Assembly: GCA_038049695.1 (NCBI GenBank)
Contig: CP142451.1
Span: 5,454,001-5,518,000 of the forward strand
Reading direction: 5' to 3'
Length of the DNA stretch: 64,000 nt
From: Cinnamomum chago
Taxonomy: Eukaryota; Streptophyta; Magnoliopsida; Laurales; Lauraceae
Below, piece after piece: positions 24,708-36,000 of the stretch. The notes under the pieces were generated by a model that did no database searches, had not been told where the DNA came from, and saw only the letters and a program-made list of their open reading frames with translations. Made by a program: the position numbers and the translations under genes. Position 1 is the stretch's first letter. Each line of letters starts with the position of its first letter.

Positions 24708-26218
24708 TAAGGATGAAAGTGGGCCGGGCCGAGCCGGCCTTGTATTTTTCAGTAGGTCTGAGCTCGGCCCGATCTCAAGAGGGCCTCAAAAACCCTGGCT
24801 CGGGATCGACTCTTATTAAGTTATGAGGCCCTAGGGCTAGCCCTTTGAGCCCGGCTCGATTGAGGCCTAGGCTCGGCTCATGAGCCCGGCCCGTGTTATA
24901 ATGATATAGCACTAGCTGAAAGAAAATATTTTCAGAAAAAAAAAATCCTATAGGAATTCAAAGAAATCTACATATGCAAACCAGAACAAAAAATGGTCAA
25001 ATGCATGGATTCATCCTATATTTTCATTCCCATAATTTGGATTGCAGCAATAAAATTAACTAAAATAAGAAAGACTCCATAAAAGCAAAGGGAGCCCAGT
25101 TCCAACACTCCATAATAGTTCAATGTTAATGTAGATGAGCATTATCAAACTCCAACAATAATACAAATCAAATTAAACTCCAATAGCATCATAGAATAAA
25201 ATAAAGTATTCGGCCAGCATCATAAAATAAAGTCTCCAGCATCACCAACATCACCTATAACAACAACAATAGAGCCTTGTTAATAAATAATAATAACAAC
25301 AAAGGAAAGGTTGTTCCAGAGTTACAAGACTTAAAAAAAATGTCTTCCAGACCATTAATATACCTGCACCTTCATGGCAATTTTAGAACAAAATTTTATG
25401 ACAATTTTAGAACAAATTCTTCGTCCCTTTCTTCTTTCTACACATGAATAAAAAAAAACATCCACAAAATTTAGTTCTAATGTTTAGGGATTATTTATAT
25501 TGGATAAAAGATTAAAACTGGGATTTAGGGTTTAGTGCTTAGGTTTAGGGTTTAGGGTTTATGGATTATTTAGTGCTTAGGTTTATGGTTTATGGATTAT
25601 TTAGTGCTTAGATTTAGGGTTTAGGGTTCATGGATTATTTAGTGCTTAGGGTTTAGGGATTATTTATATTGGATTAAAATTAGGGTTTAAGGTTTAGTGC
25701 TTAGGTTTATGATTTATGGATTATTTAGTGTTTAGGGTTTAGGGATTATTTATATTGGATTAAAACTAAGGTTTCTGATTTGTGGATTATTTACTATCAT
25801 AGATTTATATATGTATTATATATCGTATAGTGTACACATATATATAATATATGGATTAATATATGTAGGCCATAGGGCTTACTGCTTAGGTTTATGATTT
25901 ATGGATTATTTAGTGTTTAGGGTTTAGAGATTATTTATATTGATTAAAACTAAACTTTTGGATTTATGGATTATGTTATATCATATATGTATTATATATT
26001 GTGTAGTGTACATATATATATAATATATGTATTAATATATGTAAGCCCTAGGGCTTACGAACCGGGCTTCATCAAGCCCGAGCTCGGCCCGTTTAAGCAA
26101 ATGGGCCTCCTACTAGGCCCTAGCTCGGCTCTTTTGTCTTTTGAGCCGAGCTCGGGCTGAGCCTATAACAGGCCGTCCGCAGGCGGCCCGAGGACGACCT
26201 GACCCACTTTCACCCCTA
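24708..26218. mobile_element. Non-autonomous hAT-type transposon (1.5 kb)
   Basis: The left end begins TAAGGATGAAAGTGGGCC and the reverse complement of the right end begins TAGGGGTGAAAGTGGGTC. An exact 8-bp duplication, GCCTTGGG (24700-24707 and 26219-26226), flanks it. TIRs of this form with 8-bp target duplications are characteristic of hAT transposons. Subterminal GC-rich blocks carry repeated GAGCTCGGCCC-like motifs at both ends. The AT-rich interior holds telomere-like repeats and no transposase, so movement would need a transposase supplied by another element. Confidence 0.82.
25500..25960 (+). repeat. Degenerate telomere-like TTTAGGG repeats
   Basis: Multiple TTTAGGG and GTTTAGGGTTTAGGGTTT units are interspersed with a longer unit reading TATGGATTATTTAGTGCTTA, repeated at least five times. 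A second composite, TATATGTATTATATAT followed by GTGTACA and TAATATATG, occurs at about 25810 and 25985. The whole array sits inside the hAT-type element at 24708-26218, so it is probably amplified transposon sequence rather than a relic of a chromosome end. Confidence 0.7.
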
Positions 26219-26314
26219 GCCTTGGGTGAAACCGCAGACCACATTTGATTGTCATGTTAGACTTTTATGCCTTACACTTATCTCTAATCAAATTCAAATA
26301 TGTTAAATAAATAA

Positions 26315-28155
26315 CTAGCAACAACGCCCCGTGCTTAGCCCCGAGCAAAAAATAAGATATTACATTTTGAATTTATGAGATATCAAAGTTAATTATAAAC
26401 ATATAAGTATATATTCATGCATATTTATATAAAAACAGTCAACACATCTTCAATTACAAATACAAGTGGTCAACATCAACAACAAATTATTACAAAGATA
26501 ACGCTAAACAAAATCCATTCAACAACAACATAAAAATAATAATAACAGTAATAATTCCATAAGAAGATATAAAAAGCGGATTTTGTTAATATATATAATA
26601 TTAGTAATAAGATCGAAATGAATTCAAGTTTTTGTTACCCATTGATAATTTCAAAGCCCAATAAAATAAAGCCAACCCATTTGGACTTGTTTGTGCAACA
26701 AGAGGATTTTAATTTATGCAGATTTTTATTTTCTCATGAGAATGGAATTTTATATTTTCTAAAAAAAATCCATTCGGATCGGTACACAGTCGATCCAATG
26801 GTCCAGTAAATCCAGATCTGACCAAAAGCTTATACTATTAGCTAGTTCTAGCAACAACGCCTCGTTCTTATCCCCATCAATCTTTATTTTTCTTTTCTTT
26901 TCTTTTGCTAAATAGATAACAACAAAAGAACAAACCAAATAATAATAATAATAATAATTAATAACAATAATAATAATAATAAAACCAACTTCATTTGAGG
27001 TTTATAGAAACACTTAATTTTGGACCCTGGTCACAATTTATGACATGGCTGAATTTTTCCCACCAATGAAAAATTCAGATCATTTTAATTACAAAGTAAT
27101 GCCCATTCTTCATAATGCATACAACCAAGAAATGCACTCTTCTTGAGGTTGAAAATAGAGGAAAAATCATCAGGATTCTTCTTGTTTTTCTTTTCTTTTC
27201 TTTTACTAAATAGATAACAACAAAAGAACAAACTAAATAATAATAATAATAATTAATAACAATAATAATAAAAATTATAAAACCAGCTTCGTTTGAGGTT
27301 TATAGAAACACTGAATTTTGGACAGGAAGAAGAAAAAACATGAATTTTGTTTCAAGGTTGATAGCATGCTTTAGAGCTTGGCCAGAGCATGGCCTATCCC
27401 AGGCCAAATGATAAAATTTGAAAATGCATGGGTCTGGTTCGGATAAATGGGTTGGTTTCGGGTGAATGGGTTAGATTAGAACTGTGGCCCGGTTTATGAA
27501 GATGTGGGGCCGAACGAAGAGGAGGTTAACACCAACAACAGACATTTGGTCAATCTTAATTAGAAAATTGGTTAGGAATTGCCTTACCTGCTTGTGTTCA
27601 CATCAAGAATAGAGGATTGAGATGGAGAATAGAGGATGGAGTTGGGAGAGATTTTGGTGCAGGGAGACAGGGAGTGGAGATGATGGGATGTGGCGACGAG
27701 GGAGATGGCGAGGATGAGTGTGATTACGAAGGGGGTGATGAAATAGTCTGCGTGGGGCGAGATGGAGCGGCACTGGTTCCGAAGTTCGGTTGTGGTGCAG
27801 ACGGAGGGGATCAGAGGCGATGGGCTTGGAGATGGAAAAGAGAGGATGGAGATGGGATAGGATAGCTTATTGTAGGGAGACAGGGGGTGGAGATGATGGG
27901 ATGTGGTGACGAAGGAGATGGCAATGATGAGTGTGATGAGATCTGCATTATGGGGGAGGGAAGAGTTTCCCGGATCTTTGACTCTCATTCCCAATTCCCA
28001 GATATCAGTGGACTCTCCTCTCACGTGAAATCAGTTGATCCCTCCCTCTTTCCCTCTTTTTTTTTTCTTGGGTGTTTCTCTGAAAGGGGAGAATTTTCAG
28101 GGCTAAGGTGACACCCTCCACAGCCCACCTCCTCTATTGCTTTAATTTATATAAT
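26315..28155 (-). mobile_element. Helitron-like non-autonomous element 1 (candidate)
   Basis: The left boundary reads A|CTAGCAACAACGCCCC, i.e. on the minus strand a GC-rich block ending in CTAG next to an A/T insertion site. The right region (CACAGCCCACCTCCTC then CTTTAATTTATATAAT) matches the right region of a second segment (29075-30572), consistent with a shared 5' terminus. The interior carries two direct duplications (26886-27327, and about 105 bp at 27632 and 27843). No Rep/helicase frame is present. Exact ends are uncertain. Confidence 0.4.
26886..27327. repeat. ~145-bp direct repeat pair
   Basis: Copies at about 26886-27028 and 27186-27327 share TTTTCTTTTCTTTTCTTTT, an AAATAGATAACAACAAAAGA block, an (AAT)n tract and TTTGAGGTTTATAGAAACAC. 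They are about 300 bp apart and in the same orientation, inside the Helitron-like candidate 1. Confidence 0.75.
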
Positions 28156-28273
28156 ATGTACTACGTACTGGGTTACGATGAAATGTTGTTTTTATCTTCC
28201 CCTTCCATTCAAATAACTGTAATCCTGTAAAAGTTCAGCTGCATCAGGTGCCATGAAACTTATTAACAACTTA

Positions 28274-28669
28274 GAGCATCTCCAAGAGTGATGTTAAATT
28301 TGGACATGCTTTTTTTTTTTTTTTAAATGAAGGCTTATGTGGCAAATTTACCCTTTACAATTTGACATCTCCCACATTTCTGTTGGAGTATACTCCACCC
28401 CATATGTCAAATGTAATATTTTATTATTATTATTATTTTATCTCTTTTATATATTAAACTCAACTCATTGACAATAGTCCATTTGGAATAAAATATTGTA
28501 AAATATAATTTGACATTTCACTTTTTCACATGCCAAATTTGGCATCTCACTCCTATATGTCAAATGCCGCCTCATTTTTGGCATAGTTGTTGGAGTGAGA
28601 ATTCATGCCAAAAATCCCATGTGGCATGTCCACCTTGGATTTAATTTGGCATGTCTCTCAGAGATGCTC
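28274..28669. mobile_element. Tourist-like PIF/Harbinger MITE (396 bp)
   Basis: The left end GAGCATCTCCAAGAG pairs with the reverse complement of the right end, GAGCATCTCTGAGAG. The flanks are TTA on both sides (28271-28273 and 28670-28672). The GAGCATCTCC end is widespread in plant MITEs of this type. It inserted into the first copy of a short tandem duplication: the host phrase CAGGTGCCATGAAACTTATT up to ACAACTTA occurs before the MITE and again near 28690. Confidence 0.8.
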
Positions 28670-29074
28670 TTACGCTTATCAACCGAATCAGGTGCCATGA
28701 AACTTATTAACAACTTACGCTTATCCTTTTCACAACTGGAACATTGCTGCTAGCTAGACCTATCCCTATTAATTTTATTTTAATGATTTGTGGTGAAACA
28801 ATCTTGCCAACAGTATCATATTGAAGAAAACTGACCCTAAATCATACATTAATAGGTGCCTTGAGTAAGCATGCACTTAATGGCCTTATTTTTTTTTAAA
28901 TTTTTTGCTGAATTAATGGCCTTATTGATTGCTTCTCTTATCTCTATTGCTATTGTTTAGAAAGAAAAATGGAAAAAGATCCTACAGAGAGAGACATAAA
29001 GCTAGATATCAGTCTGAAAGCAATGAATGAAGAAGTTTAGTTTATCATAGTATAGCTCCATTATATATATAATA

Positions 29075-29591
29075 CTAGCAACAAACGCCCGTGCTGAACC
29101 CGGACTGAAACAAAGATATAATAAATTATTATAATAATTAAAACTATAAAAGAAGAATCCACTATTATTATTTTTAAGAATTTTTAGAAGAAAATAAAGT
29201 GGAAAAAGATCTTAAGATTTAATGGTAAAAGGAGGAAATTATAGTGAAAAATAATAATGAGAATCTTGTAATATCGCACCTATAAAATCTTTGTAAATTG
29301 AAAAAATGCATGGGTTGAAATTCCCTACTAAAAAAGAGAAAACGCTGAAGCAAAAACAAAAAATGTTACCATTCAAAGAAGGAAAAAAACGAGAAAAGAA
29401 AAAATGAATGCATCCATTTTTCTATCAATACCCGGCTGAGGCTCAGTCTGTTAGGTATATCGTGTGGAGTGTGAGTGTTGCTAAGATGAGTCACACACCA
29501 ATGCTCCAATACACTGCCCACTCCTTTTGAGCATACTTACCACTAGAACACACCTGCTTGAAAATACAAATCAAATCCACATCCATCCAAA

Positions 29592-29631
<40 letters not shown>

Positions 29632-30572
29632 GTGTAGAATCCTTTTATTCTATATCAATGTCCTATATTTATTTAATATATAAAAAACGATCCAAGGAAA
29701 AAAGGTCCCTCGCATGGGATCTATACCCGGTGCAAGATAACGATAGAGAGGGCAATTTAATTACTTTCATCAATGTTGAGGCTCTGGATTTTACATGAAT
29801 GTTGAAGCATCAAAACTAAACCCACTGCAAGCATGTGCAATAAGTTTTATAATTTAGAAGTCCATTAAATTAATGACCTGTTGTAGGAATTTCAATGGGC
29901 AAATTTCCAGACTGACCAATTTCTACTATCAATAGGGATTGAACGGCCTGAGTTCAGGTGTATATCAGGTCCTAGATATTAAGTTCGAGCCCGCCTACTA
30001 AAAAAATATGGGTGGGTAGAGACTGCCCCTTTAAGGCGAGGGTCAGACTAAGGTTTGAGTCCAGGTGCACATAGGATCATCCCAGCTCAAACCACATGAT
30101 AAAAAAGTATTGAAAATATATGACAACTCTTTGAAGGCCTCAGTTCAACAAAGGCTCAAGTCCATTTAACATTTGAGTCTGGTTGATAAGTTCTATGAGG
30201 TGATCCCACTAAGATAGTGCATGGGTTAGATTTATTAAATTCTCTAAAACTTTTGTGGGGGTAACACATAAGTGAAAGAGATTGTTATTTTTGGATCATA
30301 AGATCTACATAGTGGGGCCTTTAGAAGGGTCTTTTGTGTTATTTTTGAAAGATTAACTTTAATTTTTAGAGGATAATGATTGAGAGACTTTAAGAGATAG
30401 AAGATTTAGATAGATACTTTTAGAGAAAAAAATAGTGGAATGTGATGACATGGCTCCTTAAATCACTCTAAGTTTTTTATGTATATTTATTTAAAAGGAG
30501 AACTCATTCGATGCTGACGTAGCACCCCTCACAGCCCACCTCCCCCTTTACTTTAATATATATAATAATAGA
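29075..30572 (-). mobile_element. Helitron-like non-autonomous element 2 (candidate)
   Basis: The left boundary reads A|CTAGCAACAAACGCCC and the right region reads CACAGCCCACCTCCCC then CTTTAATATATATAAT. Both ends therefore match candidate 1 (26315-28155) in the same orientation, while the interiors differ. A third CTAGCAAGACAGGCCC start occurs at 40166 in the reductase intron 6. These shared ends with different interiors are typical of Helitrons, but I cannot see a clean terminal hairpin. Confidence 0.4.
29594..29630. repeat. (GA)n microsatellite
   Basis: An uninterrupted GA dinucleotide run of about 37 bp inside the Helitron-like candidate 2. Confidence 0.9.
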
Positions 30573-32418
30573 ATGGGAAGCATGCAAAGTTACATATATA
30601 TATATATATATATATATATCACATCTTAGTTGGTTTTAGTTTTGGAAATAAAAATAAGGATGCTTATGGTTAGGTTCTATTAGGACCAGAAGAAAAGGCA
30701 TATAAAATTGCTTATTTTTACAATAGGGTCTCACGGTGTGCACCATGCCATTTGTGATTTGACCACCATTGAAGTAGCTGCACGGCTTTGTTTCTGGTTA
30801 GAGGCACAACTTAACTCAAAACGCGTTGTGCTAGAATTGAAGAGCGCCTTCACATTTAAGCCCGGTCTCTAACAGCCTCTTGGCGATGTGGGACTTGACA
30901 ACAGGATCGTAGGCTATGACTTGTACTGTCCATGACTTCTATTTGTTGGACTAAATACATTACTAACAAAATTATATATATATATATATATAACAAAAGT
31001 TCAAAATTTTAAATTCATCAAGTACATTACTAGTAATTCAAATTAAAGTCTTAAAGTTAAAACTCACCTTCACTCGACAAGATGGTCCAGCCACCTTCAA
31101 TTTCAAGTCTTAAACTCATCAAGTATGTTACTATTTGTCAATTTCTGGATCAGTGACTAACGTTACAGGTCCAATGCAGCTGATGCTTTGATAGACAAGA
31201 GGATCCAGTCACCTTTGAATTTGTGGGGCCAGTTGGCCCAATCAATACGCCACTTCTTATGTATACAATAATTGTGGAAGTTAGCCTTAATTAACTAGTT
31301 TTGTTGAAGATCCAGATTCATGACGTGATTTTGTTACATGAATTAGAAAAGGCCCAGCATGTGCTTTAAGTCATGATTAGATACATATCCCTGTAGTTTA
31401 TTGTAGAAACCGAGTCCAACGTGCATGGATCTCATGTCACATGCATAACAGCATAAGAAAGGATTTTCAAGAGGTAAAAGAAGCATGATAACATGGGTTT
31501 GCTCAGTTTGTTGGCAATCCTGCCCCAACGTCATCTAGCTACCTAGCGATTAATCTAATATGTATTCATGCCACTCTCTCACATGTGTGTGGGCTCTTCT
31601 TTCTATACACGTAGGGTACGTGTATAATTAGTTCCCCACGCCTTAAACTAGATGTAAAAAGGGAGGATGCATTTATTGGGGGATCAGTACTCTAGTGGAT
31701 CATTGGGGGTTCTCTCTTTTGCTTAAGCAAGTAGTTTTCTCTCCTAGATGTGCAATGCTCTCAAGGGTCCAGCTAGCTTGGCTGGTAACACAAAAACAGA
31801 TTTAAAGTAGTAGAGAGATTTTTGGTTTTCCATATGCTACAATAAAATTTTGAGGATTTTGAGCCCTTGCCAAAAACATAGAAACTTAGAAATATGTTAA
31901 GCTTGAGAGATCTAGACGATCTATGGTGAGTTTCATTGATCTTGTGGTCCATCCTTCTCATTATAAGATCCTGAGAAGTGACAAATAAGCATCACTTGCC
32001 AATTGATTAACCGATATAGAGTCAGGTCTAGATGTAAGCAGGTCCATCTGGGTCGGAGTATGTCCTACAAACATGTAGTTCCGAGTCTACCTAGGTCGAG
32101 TGTACATAAAAATTAAAACATTAGAATCCCATTTTGTGTTAAATGCCTTGGGTGGGGCCTATAAGTACTCTTCCTACGTGCAAGCAAGACTGCATGAACA
32201 ATCCAACGCTGTGAGGCCCACTAGCTCCTTTCTCACTTACGTTATTCCATCATCTAGTATGAGGCCAATTTTATACTTATCAAACATTCACTCAACCTTT
32301 GATTGAATCTCAAAATGATAATAATCTACAGCTAAAACATCATTGAACTTTAAGATTTTTAAATAAAGGGTAGGACTCTTTAAACGGAGCTGATTTTTTG
32401 GCCGAACCTTATTCATTA
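30573..32418. other. Gene-free intergenic stretch before FAR2
   Basis: No exon is supported on either strand. It holds TA microsatellites (near 30595 and 30975). A possible short LTR-like tract around 30720-30910 (GCGATGTGGGACTTG) may be related to TRIM ends. I see no further recognisable repeat. Confidence 0.4.
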
Positions 32419-32690
32419 GGGCCTGTTTAGGCACCTTACTTGTAAAGTCAAGTAAGGTGAAGCCTCATTCTCAAGAAAAAAATCCCACCAAAAGCACTTT
32501 ACATTAAATTTCCCACCAACTTTTTTAAAAAAAGTCTAAAAAGTAACCTCATTTACTCACTAAAACTCTACTTTCCAATAAAAAAATCAACTAAAAACAA
32601 AATATCATCATTAACCACTTATATTTTATTATTTTTTCAAAATAACTTTTACTCCACTCAACTCTACAAGTAAAGCCTCCATACAGGCCC
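32419..32690. mobile_element. PIF/Harbinger-type MITE upstream of FAR2
   Basis: The left end GGGCCTGTTTAGGCACCTTA pairs with the reverse complement of the right end, GGGCCTGTATGGAGGCTTTA. Both arms contain TTACTTGTARAG. The flanks are TTA (32416-32418 and 32691-32693). It is 272 bp long and ends 375 bp before the reductase start codon, so it may sit in that gene's promoter region. Confidence 0.75.
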
Positions 32691-32917
32691 TTAGAAGAGC
32701 TTTCTCTTTATTTACCCTCTTGATTAACAGACATCCATCTAAGCGAGCCCTACATGATGGATGCATGTGAACAATAGACTGGGACGGGGGAGTGATAAGT
32801 GGTGACATCCGCATGTCACACGTGCACACGATGAGAAAGAGAGCCGTTTGGCGAAGGCAAATGCCACCCATGACCCAGCTCCTCCATGACGCATTAAAAT
32901 TTTTAAATACATAACTA

Positions 32918-32973
32918 CCTTCACGTCTCCACTGATTTCTTCTCACCTTCACGTCTCCACTGATTTCTTCTCT
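32918..32973 (+). repeat. 28-bp tandem duplication in FAR2 leader
   Basis: Two exact copies of a 28-bp unit starting CCTTCACGTCTCCACTGATT lie just upstream of a CT tract and about 93 bp before the start codon at 33066. They probably fall in the promoter-proximal region or 5' untranslated region. Confidence 0.8.
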
Positions 32974-32978
32974 GAAAG

Positions 32979-32980
<2 letters not shown>

Positions 32981-33015
<35 letters not shown>
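32981..33015 (+). repeat. (TC)n tract in FAR2 5' leader
   Basis: A TC dinucleotide run of about 35 bp ends 50 bp before the start codon. Pyrimidine-rich stretches are common in plant core promoters and leaders. A regulatory role here is inference. Confidence 0.7.
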
Positions 33016-33018
<3 letters not shown>

Positions 33019-33065
33019 ACTTTCTTTTTTCTTATTTTTTTCAAACTTACATATCTTCAGCAGCA

Positions 33066-36000
33066 ATGGGGACTCTCTTCCTGAGTCCCATCTCACTCAA
33101 ACCTCCCACCATTTCAATCCCTAGGCAGTACAATTCCACCGTGCTGTTTTTGTCGAAGAAGAAGGAGCAGGAGACGGAGAAGAACATGTTCTTGTGCAGT
33201 TGTGCAGGAACACTGGAAGTGAGACACTACAAGAAAATATACCTTTAGCGGGGGTCAACGACCGCCGCTAAAACATGGATTGGCCCCCGCTAAAACATAT
33301 AGTGGCGGCCAGCTTGGCCCCCGCAAGTCGCCGCTATAGGAAGTGTGGGTATATGTTTTAGCGGCGACTGTTGGCCCCCGCTATTAGGTCTTTAGTGGGG
33401 GTCATTAGCCGCCGGTAAAAAGTTTTGTCGGTTGATTAAATGACGAAAAAAACTTTTAGTGGGGGTCATTGACCGCTGGTACAAGTAAGATAAAGTTGTC
33501 GCTATAAATGGGAAAAAAGAACAAATGGTTTAGCGGCGGTCTGATGGCCCCCACTAAAAGTGGTATTTTTTTTAAAAAAAAAAACTGAATAATACATAAA
33601 CCTGTTTATATCAATTGCATTTCATGTACATAAACCTGTTTATGTCAATCCAAACAAAGTATACCAGCAATTAAAAACAAAACTATTTTTTTATACAAAT
33701 TAAATTGTACATTTTACATCATGTATTAAAACCAAATTGAATAAGACTCATCTCCAATTTCTCGTAGTCTACTTGAATGATGTTTAATGTTATTACACAA
33801 TATAGTCCTTTGAACAACCAGCACCCTACATGAAACATTTTCACACAATTTCATGCTATACAACTGTGGTAACGGATCCCTCTAAAACAATCATCACCAT
33901 CTTAACTCTTCAGTTTCATTTCAAATGGCCTTCACCTTTTTTTTTAGTCACCATCTCTTAGCAATCTTCAAGACAACATCCAAACATCTGCAAAAAGGGT
34001 TGTTAGAATTGAGTTAGCTAACACATTTTTGGTCATCAACTTAATTAAAGACACTTACATTTCAATGTTACTTACTCTAAAGATCTGGCAACTCCATGGG
34101 ATATCCGAATGCATTAATTCCAAGCTATTTTAGTTTCTTGTTTATAGTTCATCACCTAATTGAAACACAACATCAAGATTTCCATTACTACAGTATTTAT
34201 AGATGATTAATCATTGCCATGCTCCACGCGACTGATCAAAATATGATAATAATACTAATAAATAACGCTCTTAAAATAACAAATATTAGAGAACAGAGAA
34301 AATAAAGAAGATAAATATAAGTAGGAACATGTACCATAAATGTAGTCTTACAAGTAAGATATTCAAGATCTCACATCATTTACAGAAACTTTATTACACC
34401 TTCTAGCACCTCTTGCAATCTGCAAAATAACAAAAAAAAATATTCAAACACTTTTGTTGCTCATATATAAAAAAATAAAAACGTAATCACAATTTGAGTG
34501 GCATCTAATAAGGATATATATTCTCAAGCACGAAGAAATCATATAAAGACTAACCTCGCGTCTCTCCTTCCACAAGCAATCTCCAAGATGAATAATTACA
34601 AGCTCATAATCATTTGTTCCGTCCGTAGCAATGATGGCCAAATTCTTTTCAAATTTATTCAGCAAACAATTGGCACAAAAGACTAGTCCATATAAAACAC
34701 ACATAACGTTGTAAGCATATATAAGAAAAAAAAACACTCAAGAATTTTAAAATCTGTTATCCAACATTATAAACAAACTATGCACAAACGACCAAACAAT
34801 CAATTAAAACAAAAATTGAATATCAATCCACTAGAAATCAAACTTGTCCCTTCATGATCACAATCACCATACTAAATGTATAAAGCAAGTTTGTACCTAA
34901 ATTTCAAGCAATACCCAATAAAAAATCTAAATTTAATCACAACCATGAGTGTCCAAAAGATCAAGCGTTCCACACAAATACCCCGTGCCGTGTCGTGTCA
35001 ATAGCGGAAATAACTTTGAAAAAGACAGACCACACAAATACCTCAATACAATTTAATTTAATAAAAAAAAGAGGAAAAGGTGTTGTTTTTCTTCATAATA
35101 AAATGCATAAGTTCAAATACCCTGAAAATCAAACAAAATCTACTGTCAACCCAAGTAAAACCTCCACAGCCCATTTCTATCCCAACCCATCGTTGACAAA
35201 CCCAAATCTACTTGAAAAAAAAATGGAGTTGGGCAGAGGTGGAGGGCTGGGCTGGGCAGCCAAGGCATGCATTCAAACTTTAATAGAGGTGGAGGGCTGG
35301 GCTGGGCTGGGTTGGGCGGCCAGGGCGGGTGGGAGAAGGTGGAGGGCTGGGTTGGATTGGGCGGCCAGGGCGGGTGCGAGAAGGTGGGCTGGGTTGGGTT
35401 GGATTGGGCGGCCAGGGGGGGTGGGAGAAGGTGGAGGAGTGGGCTGGGTTGGGTGGCCATGGCGGGTGGGAGAATGTTGTGGTGGAATTCCCATCGGCCT
35501 GAACCAACCTTCTTGAATCCATGTCAACCAACAACTGAGATGATGGTTCTTCTTATTACAATGATCAGTCAAGTAAAGAAGGAAATGATAAAATCTGCAT
35601 TCACAAATTGAATCATGGTTTTGTAATTCAGCCAAAACTGATTTGTGCAACCCAGTTGGCAAGTCTTTTCGATTTCTATTTTCATTGTTTTTGTTCCAAA
35701 ACATGTTTTAAAACTATGATTGACACATCATCCTCACCATCTTCATCCTCTGTTATGTTATTTTTATCTACAGCTAAAACACAGATTTTATATATACCCT
35801 GTCATATCTTTTAGAAATTCCTAGTCAAAAAAGAAATAGAAAAACTCATGTCATAAGTTCTGATATATTGGCTGATCTTTGGCCCATAAAATGGGTGGGA
35901 GAAGGTAGAGGGTTGGGCTGCATTGGGCGGCCAGGGTGGGTGGGAGAGGGCAGATGGCTGGGCTGCATTGGGCGGCCAGGGCTGGTGGGAGAAGGTGGAT

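Noticed and set aside
25500-25960. Chromosome-fusion telomere relic
   Set aside because: The repeats are degenerate, mixed with another unit, and confined within a transposon that has an exact target duplication.
27584-28024. Open frame of 146 codons on the minus strand, with overlapping plus-strand frames
   Set aside because: It lies over a purine-rich 105-bp duplication in a Helitron-like segment. No homology or splice structure is seen.
32629-33096. Open frame of 155 codons antisense to the reductase leader
   Set aside because: It runs through the TC microsatellite (giving Arg-Glu repeats) and a MITE end. It looks like chance.
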